A stretch of 63,851 nt of DNA from positions 1 through 63,851 of the forward strand of contig CALBSE010000032.1 in the NCBI GenBank assembly GCA_937927725.1, given 5' to 3'. The DNA comes from an uncultured Actinomycetes bacterium. GTDB lineage: Bacteria > Actinomycetota > Acidimicrobiia > Acidimicrobiales > Acidimicrobilacustridaceae. This document shows positions 7,737 to 15,674 of this stretch, in pieces; the first letter of the stretch is position 1; each line of letters begins with the position of its first letter. The translations under genes and the position numbers were made by a program. The notes beneath the pieces are model-generated. The model did not search any database. It saw only the letters and a program-made list of their open reading frames with translations, and was not told the DNA's origin.

Positions 7737-8417
7737 ATGGCAATGGTGGTGGCGCATCGGGGGGCTTCTGCAGCGTGTCCTCCCGGAAATACGGTTGCGG
7801 CCTTCGCTGAAGCGGTGATCCAAGGGGCCGATTGGGTCGAACTCGACGCCCACCTCACCGCCGACGGCGAAATCGTCGTTCATCACGATCCTGTTCTCGC
7901 CGACGGTCGCGTCCTCGGAGAGATGAATCGGTCCCAACTACCCGATTCGATTCCCACACTCGAAGAGGCACTTGCCGCCTGTCACCCGCTGGGCGTGAAT
8001 ATCGAGATCAAACCCGACGGCGTTGCTGGCTTGCGGCCGCTGCTCATTGCGAACGTTGTCGAACTTCTCCGTTCATTTGGAACCACTCGGCAGTTTTTAG
8101 TGACGTCGTTCGATCACGAGATTTGCGACCAGGTTCGTGCGCTCGACGCGACGTTGCCGACGGGCTTGCTGAACTCTTCTGGCGATTCACTGCTCGCCGA
8201 TCTCCAACGCGCAGCGTCTGCAGGGCACGTCGCAATTAATCCTTGGTACGGAACCGTTACCAAAGACTTTGTTGCGGAAGCGCATTCATTGGGTGTTGCT
8301 GTCAATGTCTGGACAGTTGACGACCCGGAAGCGATTCGTTTGCTCTCCGAAATTGGAGTCGATGCAATCATCACCAATGTTCCACGATTATGTCGTGAGG
8401 TTCTCAGCGAGAAGTAA
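7737..8417 (+). CDS. Glycerophosphodiester phosphodiesterase
   Basis: 226 aa, close to the usual length of cytoplasmic UgpQ-type enzymes; no signal peptide. It hydrolyses glycerophosphodiesters to glycerol-3-phosphate and an alcohol. Motifs: AHRGAS (first catalytic His), WVELDAHLT (metal-binding Glu/Asp), VVHHDPVL (second His), VNIEIKP, and the C-terminal VNVWTVDDP and DAIITNVP. A TACGGT box at 7725-7730 ends 6 nt before the ATG, so the message may be leaderless. Its 3' end overlaps the convergent lipid kinase gene by 14 bases. Confidence 0.93.
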   Translation: MAMVVAHRGASAACPPGNTVAAFAEAVIQGADWVELDAHLTADGEIVVHHDPVLADGRVLGEMNRSQLPDSIPTLEEALAACHPLGVNIEIKPDGVAGLRPLLIANVVELLRSFGTTRQFLVTSFDHEICDQVRALDATLPTGLLNSSGDSLLADLQRAASAGHVAINPWYGTVTKDFVAEAHSLGVAVNVWTVDDPEAIRLLSEIGVDAIITNVPRLCREVLSEK

Positions 8418-9327
8418 CTCGTGGAACGACGAGGGACAACGTGTCGGGTTCGAAGCGTAATTCGAGACGTTCGACATCGCCGAGGTAGTCGCCGTCAACT
8501 TGATGCGGAATCGGTCCGTACCCGTCGATCTCAACGTTCGTGACATCAGTGTGGAGAGAAACGTATTTGCTGCTTCGGAGATGCCGGCCTGACCCAAGAG
8601 CAGAGGACAAGATCCGTACAAGCGGAATCGCATCAAGCGTTCGCAACGTCACGATGCTTAGCGGCCGATCAAGCGAAGCTTCGGGAGCGATCGTGAATGG
8701 CCGCGTGCCGATGAATGTATAAGGGTCGGTGTTGAGGCAGACCGTGAACATCCCGTCATCAACGGTGGGTTTGCCTTCGACGCGAACGCTGAAGTGCGCT
8801 CGTTTGCGGTTGTACTTGCGCAGCCATGTGTCGAACGCTGCCCAACCGAACAACGCGTGATTCGCCCAGCGCTTGAGCGAACCGCGACGTTCGACTTCGG
8901 CAACCACGGCTGCGTCGAAACCGATGCCGACGTGAAAGAGGAAATAGCGACCGTTCACCGAACCGAGTCCGATTCGTTGAATTGAGTTGTACGCGAGCGC
9001 ATCGAGAAGCGCGCCAGTTGCTTCGATGGGGTCATCGGGAAGGCCAAGGGTGCGAGCGAAGACATTGGTGGAACCGCCAGGAACTGCAGCGAGGGCGGTC
9101 ATTGTTCCTGCAAGACCGTTGGCCGCTTCGTTCAGGGTTCCATCGCCTCCGAGTACGACAACGACGTCGGCTCCGTCGGCAGCGGCTGCTGCAGCGAGGC
9201 GCGTGGCATGGCCCCGACGGGCGGTCTCCGAGACGGTGACCTCGTGGTCGGCGGTGAGCGCTTTGGTGATGACCACCCGTCCCCGAGCGGTGACCGAAGA
9301 GGCCGATGGATTCACGATGAGGTGCAT
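8404..9327 (-). CDS. Diacylglycerol kinase-family lipid kinase (DagK/YegS-like)
   Basis: About 307 aa. The N-terminal domain begins MHLIVNPSAS and contains the nucleotide-binding signature VVLGGDGTLNEAANGL; PGGSTNVFARTLGLP follows. The C-terminal beta-rich domain holds HVGIGFDAAVV and the terminal segment HQVDGDYLGDVERLEL. These enzymes phosphorylate diacylglycerol or related lipids with ATP. The frame is open to 9378; the ATG at 9327 is chosen because the fold begins there, and a GTG at 9333, 10 nt after a TACGGT box, is an equal candidate. Tail-to-tail with the phosphodiesterase. Confidence 0.88.
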   Translation of the reverse strand: MHLIVNPSASSVTARGRVVITKALTADHEVTVSETARRGHATRLAAAAAADGADVVVVLGGDGTLNEAANGLAGTMTALAAVPGGSTNVFARTLGLPDDPIEATGALLDALAYNSIQRIGLGSVNGRYFLFHVGIGFDAAVVAEVERRGSLKRWANHALFGWAAFDTWLRKYNRKRAHFSVRVEGKPTVDDGMFTVCLNTDPYTFIGTRPFTIAPEASLDRPLSIVTLRTLDAIPLVRILSSALGSGRHLRSSKYVSLHTDVTNVEIDGYGPIPHQVDGDYLGDVERLELRFEPDTLSLVVPRVTSR

Positions 9328-9443
9328 CTTCACAAGGACTTTGACCGTAGCGGAGCCCCGAAGGTGACGTCTCAGCAACGTGTTCCGAACAAAGTCCCCG
9401 CGTGATTTGGCCCCGACCCCATTCTGCGGGCAGGATTCGCCCC

Positions 9444-10226
9444 ATGAACGTCGTCGTTTGTGTCAAGCAGATCCCGGACCCGGCTGATCCTGGTGCGTTG
9501 GATCCCACTACTAAAACCCTGAAGCGAGACGGCAAGCTCATCCTCGACGAATCTGATTCGTACGGTGTTGAGATGGCGCTGCAGCTTGTGACCACTGCCG
9601 GTGGCGGTGAAGTCACGCTCGTCTCCATGGCTCCCAATGGTGAGGTGTCCGGTCTTCGTACCGCTCTTGCTATGGGTGCTGCGAAGGCAATCCTCGTCAG
9701 TGACGATGCACTCGCTGGTAGCGATGCACTCGGAACTGCCAAGGTGCTCGCCAAGGCCATCCAACGCGTCGAAGGTGCGGACCTTGTTCTCACCGCGACC
9801 GAATCGAGTGACGGCTACACCGGAACGGTTCCCGAGCAGATCGCTGGTTTGCTCGACCTTCCTTCAGTCACCTTCGCCAAGTCGATCAGCGTTGAAGGAA
9901 GCACCGTCAAGATCCAGCGTCAGACCGAAGCTGGTTACGACGATGTGGAATGTCCGCTTCCCGCTCTCGTATCGGTCACCGCTGGTGTTGTCGAACCGCG
10001 TTATCCGTCCTTCAAGGGCATCATGGCGGCCAAGTCGAAGCCGGTCGACACGCTCACCGTTGCCGACCTTGGTCTCGATGCCAGCCAGGTCGGTTGGGCC
10101 GGTGCTGGTCAGCAGATCGTTTCCATTACGGAAGCTCCCGCTCGCGAGGCTGGTGAGGTCTTCGAAGACGACGGCACCGCCGCCGAAAAGATCGTCGCAT
10201 TCCTCGACGACCTCAAGGTTCTCTAG
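9444..10226 (+). CDS. etfB: Electron transfer flavoprotein subunit beta
   Basis: 260 aa, the normal family length. It begins MNVVVCVKQIPDPADPG and carries ESDSYGVEMALQL, the AMP-binding region VTLVSMAP and LVLTATESSDGYTGTVPEQIAGLL, typical of group I beta subunits. With EtfA it forms a heterodimer holding FAD and AMP that takes electrons from acyl-CoA dehydrogenases, several of which are encoded nearby, and passes them to the quinone pool. The ATG at 9444 is chosen because conserved sequence starts there. The TAG stop lies inside the ribosome binding site of etfA. Confidence 0.95.
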   Translation: MNVVVCVKQIPDPADPGALDPTTKTLKRDGKLILDESDSYGVEMALQLVTTAGGGEVTLVSMAPNGEVSGLRTALAMGAAKAILVSDDALAGSDALGTAKVLAKAIQRVEGADLVLTATESSDGYTGTVPEQIAGLLDLPSVTFAKSISVEGSTVKIQRQTEAGYDDVECPLPALVSVTAGVVEPRYPSFKGIMAAKSKPVDTLTVADLGLDASQVGWAGAGQQIVSITEAPAREAGEVFEDDGTAAEKIVAFLDDLKVL

Positions 10227-10238
10227 GAGGAATTGATC

Positions 10239-11207
10239 ATGGCTCTTTCGAAGATTTGGGTGCTCGCCGAGGCAAATGACGGCAAGGTCACCACAACAAC
10301 TCTTGAACTTCTCACCAAGGCCCGTTCGTTGGCCGACACGGTTGAAGCGATCTACGGCGGCGGCGATGCCGACGCGATTGCCGGCCAGCTCGGCGAGTTC
10401 GGCGCATCGAAGGTGTACACAACCGGCGATCTCGCTGGTGCACTTCCGGGTGTTCCGGTTTCGGGTGCCATCGCTGCCCTTGTCGAAGGCGGCAACGCTC
10501 CCGACGCGATCATCGCAGCAACCTCGTATGTCGGTCGTGACATTGCTGGTCGACTTTCGGCCAAGCTTGATCGCACCGTCATCACCAACAACACCGACCT
10601 CGAGGTCGACGGGTCAAGCCTTGTCACCACCGAGCCAGTGTTTGGTGGAACCACCGACGTGAAGACCACCTTTACTGCCGCTGGTCCGCACTTGGTGCTC
10701 GTTCGTCCGAAGTCATTTGTTGCTGAGTCCGCTGGTGGCGGCGCTGCTGCAGTCGAGACCATTGCGGTTCCCGACGGCGGCAAGAGCGCTGGCGCAAAGG
10801 TCGTCAATCGTCACGTTGAAGAGCGTGAAGGGCCGTCACTCGACGAAGCCGCAATCGTGGTGTCGGGTGGTCGTGGTCTCGGCGAGCAAGACAAGTACGC
10901 CCTGGTCGAAGAACTGGCCAAGCTTCTCAGTGCGGCCCCGGGTGCATCGCGAGCCATCGTCGACGCTGGTTGGGTTCCTTACAGCTACCAGGTCGGCCAG
11001 ACCGGCAAGGTCGTCAAGCCCACCGTGTACATCGCCGCCGGTATCTCCGGTGCGACCCAGCACATGGTCGGCATGAAGGGCTCCAAGAACATCATTGCCA
11101 TCAACAAGGATGCGGAAGCGCCGATTTTTGCGGTGAGCGATCTCGGCATCGTTGGTGACGTGCACAAGGTTCTGCCGCAGCTCATCGAGGCGCTTAAGGC
11201 CCGCTGA
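10239..11207 (+). CDS. etfA: Electron transfer flavoprotein subunit alpha
   Basis: 322 aa. The N-terminal domain starts KIWVLAEANDGKV; the C-terminal FAD-binding domain shows VVSGGRGLG, PYSYQVGQTGKVVKPTVYIA, GISGATQHMVGMKGSKNIIAIN and APIFAVSDLGIVGD, all diagnostic. The start is fixed by AGGAGG at 10225-10230, 8 bases before the ATG at 10239; an in-frame TTG at 10233 is too close. Co-transcribed with etfB and followed by a strong terminator. Confidence 0.96.
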   Translation: MALSKIWVLAEANDGKVTTTTLELLTKARSLADTVEAIYGGGDADAIAGQLGEFGASKVYTTGDLAGALPGVPVSGAIAALVEGGNAPDAIIAATSYVGRDIAGRLSAKLDRTVITNNTDLEVDGSSLVTTEPVFGGTTDVKTTFTAAGPHLVLVRPKSFVAESAGGGAAAVETIAVPDGGKSAGAKVVNRHVEEREGPSLDEAAIVVSGGRGLGEQDKYALVEELAKLLSAAPGASRAIVDAGWVPYSYQVGQTGKVVKPTVYIAAGISGATQHMVGMKGSKNIIAINKDAEAPIFAVSDLGIVGDVHKVLPQLIEALKAR

Positions 11208-11227
11208 ATTCCAGCTCTGAAGTGTTC

Positions 11228-11264
11228 AAACGCCCCGGTCAATGGCCGGGGCGTTTGTCGTTTT
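11228..11264 (+). terminator. Rho-independent terminator after etfBA
   Basis: An 11-bp GC-rich stem (AAACGCCCCGG with its exact complement at 11246-11256, 7-base loop) followed by TGTCGTTTT. It ends the etfBA transcript. Confidence 0.88.
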
Positions 11265-11302
11265 GCGATGTGATTGCCTGACAGACTGGGAGTCCGCAAC
11301 TA

Positions 11303-11836
11303 ATGGAGACCACTGTGTTCGCACTTTTCGATTCGATCTTTGGAATTCCTGGTCATCCGTTGTTGGTGCATGCGGCGGTGGTGCTTGTTCCGCTTGCCGC
11401 AATCGGAACAATCGTCATGGCGTTTTGGCCCGCCGCTCGCAATCGAATCGGTTGGATCACCGCAGTTCTGGGTGTTGTCGGTTTCTTCTTTGCGTACTTT
11501 GCAAAGCAGAGCGGTGAAGCGCTTCTTGAGACGGTTCGCGTCACTGCAGCAGTAAAGACGCACGCTGAGATGGGGGACCAAGGCGTCATTGGTGCGTTCC
11601 TCGTAGGTGGAAGCGCATGCACGTTGATGTTGTTCGATCAGTTTGTGAAGGAACGGGCCAAACGTGATCTCCCAGAACTCTCAATCACTCGGCCGCTTCG
11701 AACGCTTATTGGTGTCTTTGCGGTAGTGCTCAGCATCTTCGGCACGGTGTTGGTGGTTAACGTCGGTCATAGCGGCGCGAAGGCAACGTGGGAGAACAAA
11801 GACACTGCGCCGACGGTTACCTACAACGGCGATTGA
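11303..11836 (+). CDS. DUF2231 membrane protein
   Basis: 177 aa with four predicted membrane helices (about residues 20-42, 48-68, 95-113, 130-153). The N-terminal GIPGHPLLVHAAVVLVPLA and C-terminal VNVGHSGAKATWEN are the two conserved His-containing motifs of DUF2231. The histidines lie near the membrane faces and could bind haem or metal, but the function is unknown. It is a single gene with its own terminator upstream and a convergent neighbour. Confidence 0.85.
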   Translation: METTVFALFDSIFGIPGHPLLVHAAVVLVPLAAIGTIVMAFWPAARNRIGWITAVLGVVGFFFAYFAKQSGEALLETVRVTAAVKTHAEMGDQGVIGAFLVGGSACTLMLFDQFVKERAKRDLPELSITRPLRTLIGVFAVVLSIFGTVLVVNVGHSGAKATWENKDTAPTVTYNGD

Positions 11837-11842
11837 CGTTGA

Positions 11843-12607
11843 TCAAATAAGTGGCCACGGATAACGGTGGCCACTCTCATCGATCGGAAGCACGCCTTCG
11901 CGAAGTAGCGCCCGTGCTCGGCCCAGCACCGCGTCTTGCTCAAATGTGCCGAGCAAACTTTTCACCGCATCGTTCAGACCAGTCTCGACGAGTGACTGGA
12001 GATCTGCGAGAAGTTTCCCGTCGATTTCTTCGCCTCCGAACTCCCAGATGACCGTGCGCAGTTTGAATTCGGTATGGAATGAAAGGCCGTTGTCGATTCC
12101 CCAAATATGACCATCGGAGTCGATCAAGCAGTGACCGCCTTTGCGGTCGGTGTTGTTGCAGACAAAGTCGAACACTGCCATGCGTTGCAACTGATCGTGG
12201 GTTTCTTCGTCTTCAAGCATCGTGAAGTAATGCTGTTCAAAGTCGGCATCGATGAAACGTTGCACGGAACCAATGCCGTGGGGTGCGTCCTCGCGACCGA
12301 CGGTGAACGGAACAACTTCCCATCCGAGTGCATTGCTGAGTTCGTACGCGGCAACTTCACGCTTCCAGAGTCCGTCGGGAAAGTCCCAAAGCGGTCGCTC
12401 CCCAATGTGGGGCTTGTAGATCACCCGAGTTGAGTTCCCGTCGAGTGTTGCTTCTGCGAGGAATGTGGCGTTCGAACTCCACGGCATTCTTCCGATGAGT
12501 TCAATGTCACCGTTTGTGATGATTGTGTCGACGTCATGATCGCCGCTTGGGGCGTTTAATTCAGGCGCGGACAAGGGTGGCCACCCGGATCCATTGGACG
12601 ACCGCAA
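11843..12607 (-). CDS. SCO1664-family kinase-like protein
   Basis: 254 aa. It resembles the SCO1664 family with a PI3/PI4-kinase-like (HipA-related) fold: a candidate ATP-binding lysine in VIYKPHIGERPLWDFP, a catalytic-loop-like segment FDFVCNNTDRKGGHCL, and a metal-binding-like IWGIDNGLSFH. Substrate unknown. The first ATG gives a 52-base overlap with the DUF3090 gene; no better in-frame ATG/GTG exists before the conserved region, so the overlap may be real, although the first 30 residues look unstructured. Third gene of a conserved trio. Confidence 0.8.
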   Translation of the reverse strand: MRSSNGSGWPPLSAPELNAPSGDHDVDTIITNGDIELIGRMPWSSNATFLAEATLDGNSTRVIYKPHIGERPLWDFPDGLWKREVAAYELSNALGWEVVPFTVGREDAPHGIGSVQRFIDADFEQHYFTMLEDEETHDQLQRMAVFDFVCNNTDRKGGHCLIDSDGHIWGIDNGLSFHTEFKLRTVIWEFGGEEIDGKLLADLQSLVETGLNDAVKSLLGTFEQDAVLGRARALLREGVLPIDESGHRYPWPLI

Positions 12608-13074
12608 AGGCGGCAGGCTGGGCGTCCGGCTCGAACAAGGTCATTTCCGACAGCAATGAATGCTGCGACCTGCGCGCGTGAAAGTCGGAATCGGGCAGAG
12701 GCTGGCTCGAACCCGAAATCTTCGTCGAAAGCTTCGTCGGAGAGTTCGTCGAAGTCGGGGAGTTCTTCCGCAACGATGACGAGCCGGTCATCGTCTTCTT
12801 CGTAAGCAACGGCAAGACCGCCAACTGTCCACTGCATAGCAAGAGGAGCGCTCGCCGAGGTTGGCGCGACGAATTGACCGGGATGGATCGCAGGGAGATC
12901 GGTAAGGATTCCGTCGAGGTACTCGCACAATGCGGCGACTTGTTGTTTCTCGAGTTTGAACGAAACGCTTCGGCCGGCATCGCTCGCTTGAATGAAGAAG
13001 GTGCGTCGTCCCGGTTCACCGAAGGCGCCGGGAACGACAAAGTCAGGATCCATGAACTCCCATGACTCGCTCAC
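12556..13074 (-). CDS. DUF3090 family protein
   Basis: 172 aa. N-terminal beta-rich region (GEPGRRTFFIQASDAGRSVSFKLEKQQVAAL), an acidic middle, and a short C-terminal zinc-ribbon-like tail with CRLCGRPM and HPCP (C-x2-C then H/C), the pattern of DUF3090. Function unknown. Its ATG overlaps the stop of the upstream phosphatase-like gene by 4 bases (ATGA), so the two are co-translated, and its end overlaps the SCO1664-family gene. Confidence 0.88.
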   Translation of the reverse strand: MSESWEFMDPDFVVPGAFGEPGRRTFFIQASDAGRSVSFKLEKQQVAALCEYLDGILTDLPAIHPGQFVAPTSASAPLAMQWTVGGLAVAYEEDDDRLVIVAEELPDFDELSDEAFDEDFGFEPASARFRLSRAQVAAFIAVGNDLVRAGRPACRLCGRPMDPGGHPCPRLN

Positions 13075-13718
13075 GAGATTCCTAACTTCGAGAGGTCGTC
13101 ACCAGTGGAATTAACCGTGAGCACTGCAGGTCCCGATGGCGTGTAAAGGATTGCTGAAATCGAGCAGGGCGAGATCACGATGCGTTGAAAAAGATCGAGG
13201 TGAGTACCGAGGGCTTGGGCAACTGCAGCTTTGATCGGATCGGCGTGCGAGACCGCAACGATTGTTTGTCCCGGGTGTTTGGCAACGAGTCCGTCAATGG
13301 CGCCGACCATGCGGGTCTGCATTTCGGCGAAGGATTCGCCATTCGGAAAACGGAAGCCGCTGGGATAGCGCTGCACGGTTGTCCATTCGGGAAGCTTTCG
13401 AAGCGCATCGAGTTTTTTGCCGGTCCAGTCGCCGAAATCGCATTCGAGGAGGCCGCGGTCGATCTGCACTTTGAGCTTTCGTTCCCGTGCGATTGGTTTG
13501 GCGGTTTCTCGGGTGCGCTCTAGGGGGGAGGCGTAGATCGCCGAAACTTTTGCGAGCTTGGCGATTCGGCTGGCCGCGGCCTCGGCCTGAGCAATTCCTG
13601 TGTCGGCGAGATGCAAGCCTCGGGCTCGGCCAGGAAGCGTGGTTCCGGTGGTTGGTGTCTGCCCGTGACGAACGAGCAGAACGAGAGTGGGAGCAGGGGC
13701 AGATCGCTTACGGGCCAT
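13071..13718 (-). CDS. MSMEG_4193-family histidine phosphatase
   Basis: 215 aa of the phosphoglycerate mutase-like superfamily: catalytic His in VLLVRHGQTPTTG, second Arg in YASPLERTRETA, acid residue near DFGDWTGKKL, and second His in VAVSHADPIKAAVA. Together with the DUF3090 and SCO1664 genes it forms the three-gene set conserved in many actinobacteria, whose substrate is unknown. A TAGGCT box ends 9 nt before the ATG, so the operon message may be nearly leaderless. Confidence 0.87.
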   Translation of the reverse strand: MARKRSAPAPTLVLLVRHGQTPTTGTTLPGRARGLHLADTGIAQAEAAASRIAKLAKVSAIYASPLERTRETAKPIARERKLKVQIDRGLLECDFGDWTGKKLDALRKLPEWTTVQRYPSGFRFPNGESFAEMQTRMVGAIDGLVAKHPGQTIVAVSHADPIKAAVAQALGTHLDLFQRIVISPCSISAILYTPSGPAVLTVNSTGDDLSKLGIS

Positions 13719-13857
13719 GGGAGAGAGAGCCTACCGAGCCTCCTTGGCCGATGGACCGGTCGGGCCATAGAAGGTGGTTGATGTCGGCGGACCGAGAGGC
13801 ACCGACTACGGTGGCGACCGCCTGCCGCCGCCCCCCGGTCGATGCGGCATCGAGTTC

Positions 13858-14400
13858 ATGAGGATGGTCAGCACGATGTTGGGACGACGAGTTGGCGCAG
13901 GTGCTGTTGCTCTTGCCCTGGTGGCGATGATTGGTCTGAGCGGTTGCAAGCAAGACAACACGCCGAAGGCGTACAACACGCTGACCGAGCAGAACTTCGT
14001 GGAGTTGTGTACGAATCACCTTTACGATTCCACCGGCGCTATCACCGATTCTGCATCGGGTACATCCACTCCTTCACTTGATCCCGCTCTCAAGTCCACC
14101 GGCACCACGATCAAGTCGGGTACCGACGCACTTTCGCAGGAGCAGTGCCTGTGTCAGTACCAGGTGTTTGTGAATCAGATCCCGGTGAACAAGTCAGCAG
14201 CTCAGGCCGGTTACAGCGGTCCGAATTTCACCGATCTCAACTCAAAGTTGAAGACGGATCCCGAAACTGCTTGGGCAACGCTTCCCGACAGCGTCACGAC
14301 CGCGCTTAAGACGTGCGCGAGTTCAAATGGTCAGGCTGCGCCATCGACTGACTCGTCGACAACGACAGCTGCTGCGCCCACGACGACAGTCGCAGGCTGA
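13858..14400 (+). CDS. Putative lipoprotein of unknown function
   Basis: 180 aa. A basic start (MRMVSTMLGRR) is followed by a hydrophobic segment and the lipobox LSGC (C at about 27), so it should be exported and lipid-anchored. The mature part is polar, has a CLC pair in the middle and ends in a Ser/Thr/Ala-rich low-complexity tail (STTTAAAPTTTVAG). The frame is open upstream, but the ATG at 13858 gives a normal signal peptide; an ATG at 13864 is an alternative. A possible -10 TACGGT lies at 13807-13812. I recognise no family. Confidence 0.75.
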   Translation: MRMVSTMLGRRVGAGAVALALVAMIGLSGCKQDNTPKAYNTLTEQNFVELCTNHLYDSTGAITDSASGTSTPSLDPALKSTGTTIKSGTDALSQEQCLCQYQVFVNQIPVNKSAAQAGYSGPNFTDLNSKLKTDPETAWATLPDSVTTALKTCASSNGQAAPSTDSSTTTAAAPTTTVAG

Positions 14401-14412
14401 TCGTTCGCAGAG

Positions 14413-15585
14413 CTACTTCGCTGCTGGCTTCTTCTTCTCAGGAAGGCCAAGTCGCACAACTGGCTCGGCCCACTGTGGCCATCGGGCACGGCTCTTTTCC
14501 GCGAGTTTGCGCATGAGTGCAATCGCGCCGGGGTCTTCATCGCCCGGGCGAGCTTCGATTGAACCGTCGGCGATCATCCGCTGAATGATTTCGCGACCGA
14601 CGTCGGTGCGAACGATTGTGAGTGTCCAGTCGTTGTCCTTGCCGATACCGCCGGTGGAAATGTCGGCGTGTTCTGCAGCGAAATCGGGACAGTGGTTGCA
14701 GCCTTCGCGCGTCCAGTCGTGACATTCCTTGAGGTTGACCTCGTGGTAGCCGCCATCGCGGGTCCAGATTTGGAAGACGCCCTTGATGTTCATCTTGGTG
14801 ATTTCCGCTTTGGGAATGCGGTACTTCGCCTCGAACAATTCTTCGAAGATCGCGTCGTCGAAGGTCTTCGAACAAAGCAAACCAATGTTGAACACGATTG
14901 GCTTTGAGATCTTGCCAATTTTCCGCGACCACATGACGGGTGCGATTGACGACTGGCAACTCATGCCGACCATTGCGAGGCGCTTAAGGCCGCGTTCTTT
15001 TGCTTCGTCCATCGCGAGCGTGTTGGCCGAGTAGGTGTAACGGCTGCCTGCACCGGCGAGTACTTCTTCGCGGTTGGTTGCGACTCCCGGAATTGCCTTC
15101 CACGTCGCGGCGTCGCCGCCCTCGAGATAGGACGTAAGCGCACCATCGATGTAGTCGTTGTCGAGCGCCCAAATGAGTAGTGCAGAGACCAAACCGCCGT
15201 CCTGGCCCATGCGATGCACCATGTCGTCCGATGCGCGTGTGAGAAGAATGTCGCTGTAGATGCCGGCAACTTCATCGTCGGTGCGATCGCGATCAAAGAG
15301 GTGTTCGTTCGCCTGAGGTTCCCAGACTCGGAATCGCGGACAAGCACGGGTGCAGCTGGTGCAGCCCTTCTCGCCGTGACCGCAGTTTGTCGGGCCGAGC
15401 TCGTCTTCAATGTGGAATGGCTTGTAGCCACCCGCTTCGTGGTTGTACCCAATGACATCGTGGGGGCATGCGATCACACAGCCGGCACACCCGGTGCACA
15501 GGCCCGAGGTGATGACCTCGCTGAAGAGTTCCTTCCACTGAAAGGACCAGCGTTCGGCTTTGGTGGGAGTCTCGGCGATGCTCAT
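14413..15585 (-). CDS. F420 hydrogenase/dehydrogenase beta-subunit family protein (FrhB-like) with ferredoxin domains
   Basis: 390 aa. Residues about 30-100 hold two cysteine clusters of 4Fe-4S type (LCTGCAGCVIACPHD and CGHGEKGCTSCTRACPRF). The rest is FrhB-like: GQDGGLVSALLIWAL, GSRYTYSANT, SCQSS and CNHCPDFAAEHADISTGG. FrhB proteins bind FAD and reduce or oxidise coenzyme F420 using Fe-S electrons; the partner here is unknown. The frame extends 113 codons further but reads as Arg-rich nonsense; the ATG at 15585 has a TAGATT box 8 nt upstream, suggesting a leaderless start. Divergent from an acyl-CoA dehydrogenase gene. Confidence 0.88.
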   Translation of the reverse strand: MSIAETPTKAERWSFQWKELFSEVITSGLCTGCAGCVIACPHDVIGYNHEAGGYKPFHIEDELGPTNCGHGEKGCTSCTRACPRFRVWEPQANEHLFDRDRTDDEVAGIYSDILLTRASDDMVHRMGQDGGLVSALLIWALDNDYIDGALTSYLEGGDAATWKAIPGVATNREEVLAGAGSRYTYSANTLAMDEAKERGLKRLAMVGMSCQSSIAPVMWSRKIGKISKPIVFNIGLLCSKTFDDAIFEELFEAKYRIPKAEITKMNIKGVFQIWTRDGGYHEVNLKECHDWTREGCNHCPDFAAEHADISTGGIGKDNDWTLTIVRTDVGREIIQRMIADGSIEARPGDEDPGAIALMRKLAEKSRARWPQWAEPVVRLGLPEKKKPAAK

Positions 15586-15674
15586 AGAGGGCGAATCTAC
15601 CTCTCTGGCGCGGGTTCGCTGCCCTTCAGCGAAACGATTGGACGGCTTGGTCCCACATCGGAAGACTGTCGCCC

